Source: Clostridia bacterium
GTDB taxonomy: Bacteria; Bacillota; Clostridia; Oscillospirales; Acutalibacteraceae
Direction: 5' to 3'
DNA: 25,435 nt
Assembly: GCA_017559885.1 (NCBI GenBank)
Contig: JAFYQN010000020.1
Location: 1-25,435 of the forward strand
Below the pieces are notes generated by a model that made no database searches, was not told the origin of the DNA, and saw only the letters and a program-made list of their open reading frames with translations. Of the stretch, positions 24,661-25,435 are shown one piece after another. The position numbers were made by a program, and so were the translations under genes. The number at the start of each line of letters is the position of its first letter. Positions within the stretch are counted from its first letter, which is position 1.

Positions 24661-24697
24661 ACATTAATCCCCACGATTAAAATCGTGGGGATTTGTT
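24661..24697. terminator. Bidirectional terminator between folT and atpC
   Basis: A perfect 13-bp stem (24666-24678 with 24681-24693; the innermost pairs probably open) between two convergent genes. On the + strand TTTGTTTT follows. On the minus strand TGTTTTTT follows. It serves folT (+) and the atp operon (-). Confidence 0.92.
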
Positions 24698-24958
24698 TTA
24701 ATTCCATTTAAAATCACTACAAAGCAGAGTTGTTTTGTCGTTTGTTACGGTGAGTATTCCTCCACCAATGGTTGCAAATTTTTCATTTTCATCGGACAAA
24801 ACTATTTTGCATTCGCCGGGTTTGACCGCCGTAATAAACGGTATGTGTCCCGCCATAACAGCAAGCTCACCCTCGGTACCGCGCACTATCAATGCGGTAG
24901 CATTATCGTCAAAAACACTGCCGTCAGGAGTAGAAATTACAAGCTTATAGGTATTCAT
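24698..24958 (-). CDS. atpC: F1 ATP synthase epsilon subunit, short form
   Basis: An 86-aa epsilon subunit of the F1 rotor that contacts gamma and the c-ring. The N-terminal beta-sandwich is recognisable: YKLVISTPDGSVFDDNATAL, then TEGELAVMAGHIPFITAVKPG and a final GGGILTV strand. The usual C-terminal helical hairpin (about 45 residues), which inhibits ATP hydrolysis in many bacteria, is absent. The terminator follows the stop within a few bases, so it is not lost by a frameshift. The ATG overlaps the atpD stop (TGATG), which means translational coupling. It is the last gene of the atp operon. Confidence 0.93.
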   Translation of the reverse strand: MNTYKLVISTPDGSVFDDNATALIVRGTEGELAVMAGHIPFITAVKPGECKIVLSDENEKFATIGGGILTVTNDKTTLLCSDFKWN

Positions 24959-25435
24959 CAGTTAGATACCTTCTTTGCTTTTTCTACCGCTTCGTCTATA
25001 GTGCCAACAAACAAGAACGCGCTTTCAGGAAGGTCGTCGTGTTTGCCTTCAATAATTTCTTTAAAACCGCGAATGGTCTCGGCAACAGGCACGTAAGTAC
25101 CCTCGATACCGATGAACTTTTCGGATACGTGGAAAGGTTGAGATAGGAAACGCTGAATCTTACGAGCGCGACCTACAAGCAATTTGTCGTCATCAGAGAG
25201 TTCGTCCATGCCCATAATAGCGATAATATCCATAAGTTCGTTATAGCGTTGCAATATTCTTTGAACCTCACGAGCAACAAAATAATGCTCTTCACCCAAA
25301 ACCTCTGCCGAGAGTATACGGCTGGTTGACTCAAGTGGGTCAACCGCAGGATAGATACCCTGTGACGCAATATTACGTGACAAAACGGTTGTTGCATCCA
25401 AGTGAGCAAAGGTAGTTGCAGGCGCAGGGTCGGTA
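24958..25435 (-). CDS. atpD: F1 ATP synthase beta subunit, C-terminal part (cut by window)
   Basis: The 3' end of atpD, open from the window edge; about 158 codons are seen. Visible conserved parts include DPAPATTFAHLDATTVLSR, GIYPAVDPL, the DELSDDDK motif of the regulatory C-terminal region, and RKIQRFLSQPFHVSE, typical of F1 beta. The Walker motifs lie outside the window. The catalytic subunit makes ATP from ADP and phosphate at the alpha-beta interface. Its TGA stop overlaps the atpC start. Confidence 0.95.
   Translation of the reverse strand, partial: TDPAPATTFAHLDATTVLSRNIASQGIYPAVDPLESTSRILSAEVLGEEHYFVAREVQRILQRYNELMDIIAIMGMDELSDDDKLLVGRARKIQRFLSQPFHVSEKFIGIEGTYVPVAETIRGFKEIIEGKHDDLPESAFLFVGTIDEAVEKAKKVSN

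Noticed and set aside
1..25435. CRISPR arrays, tRNA or rRNA genes, insertion sequences, prophage genes
   Set aside because: I saw no regularly spaced direct repeats, no cloverleaf or rRNA-like stretches, and no transposase, integrase or phage-like proteins.

Overview
The window looks like a chromosomal segment of a low-GC, Gram-positive anaerobe of the class Clostridia, plausibly a gut or fibre-degrading lineage. The pointers are a type I dockerin on a secreted glycan hydrolase, a sortase-assembled pilus locus with LPxTG and SPxTG anchors, a folT gene under a tetrahydrofolate riboswitch, a Clostridia-style ATP synthase tail, consensus sigma-A promoters and strong AGGAGG-type ribosome binding sites. 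I cannot name a genus.

Layout, left to right: (1) 30-4118 (-), a 1362-aa secreted protein with two N-terminal glycine-rich beta-repeat modules, an internal dockerin and a C-terminal GH16-like glucanase domain. (2) 4242-5663 (-), an AzgA-type purine permease. (3) 5834-7714 (+), a lipoprotein with a C-terminal SH3b domain, convergent with (4) a radical SAM/Twitch-SPASM protein at 7750-8577 (-). (5) 8633-11073 (-), ddl and murF, which make D-Ala-D-Ala and attach it to the UDP-MurNAc-tripeptide. (6) 11229-19755 (-), a seven-gene pilus operon in the transcribed order: coiled-coil leader gene (interrupted by an in-frame TAA), signal peptidase I, large tip adhesin (LPATG), backbone pilin (LPETG), class C sortase, base pilin (SPQTG), and a sortase-fold protein without the catalytic triad. 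It has a TTGTAA-17-TATAAT promoter and ends in an intrinsic terminator. (7) 19950-22164 (-), a CofE-like ligase followed by a GuaA synthetase lacking its glutaminase domain. (8) 22393-23295 (-), an M14 zinc carboxypeptidase, divergent from (9) a NUDIX ADP-ribose pyrophosphatase at 23351-23899 (+). (10) 23900-24657 (+), a consensus promoter, a THF riboswitch and folT. (11) 24698-25435 (-), atpC (short form) and the 3' part of atpD.

The pilus operon is the most interesting region. Signal peptidase and sortase process and polymerise the three pilins. Two members look like pseudoenzymes: the tip adhesin carries a CHAP/NlpC-like domain with Ser and Thr where Cys and His are expected, and the last gene is a sortase fold with Thr/Lys/Tyr in place of His/Cys/Arg. 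The tip also has two tandem CxxxEHxHxxxC repeats just outside the membrane and a cysteine-rich insert. The first gene of the operon is split by a nonsense codon although the downstream part stays open in the same frame. A hairpin with a weak U-tract after the backbone gene could set pilin-to-sortase stoichiometry.

All functional statements come from reading motifs by eye. No database or structure search was run.
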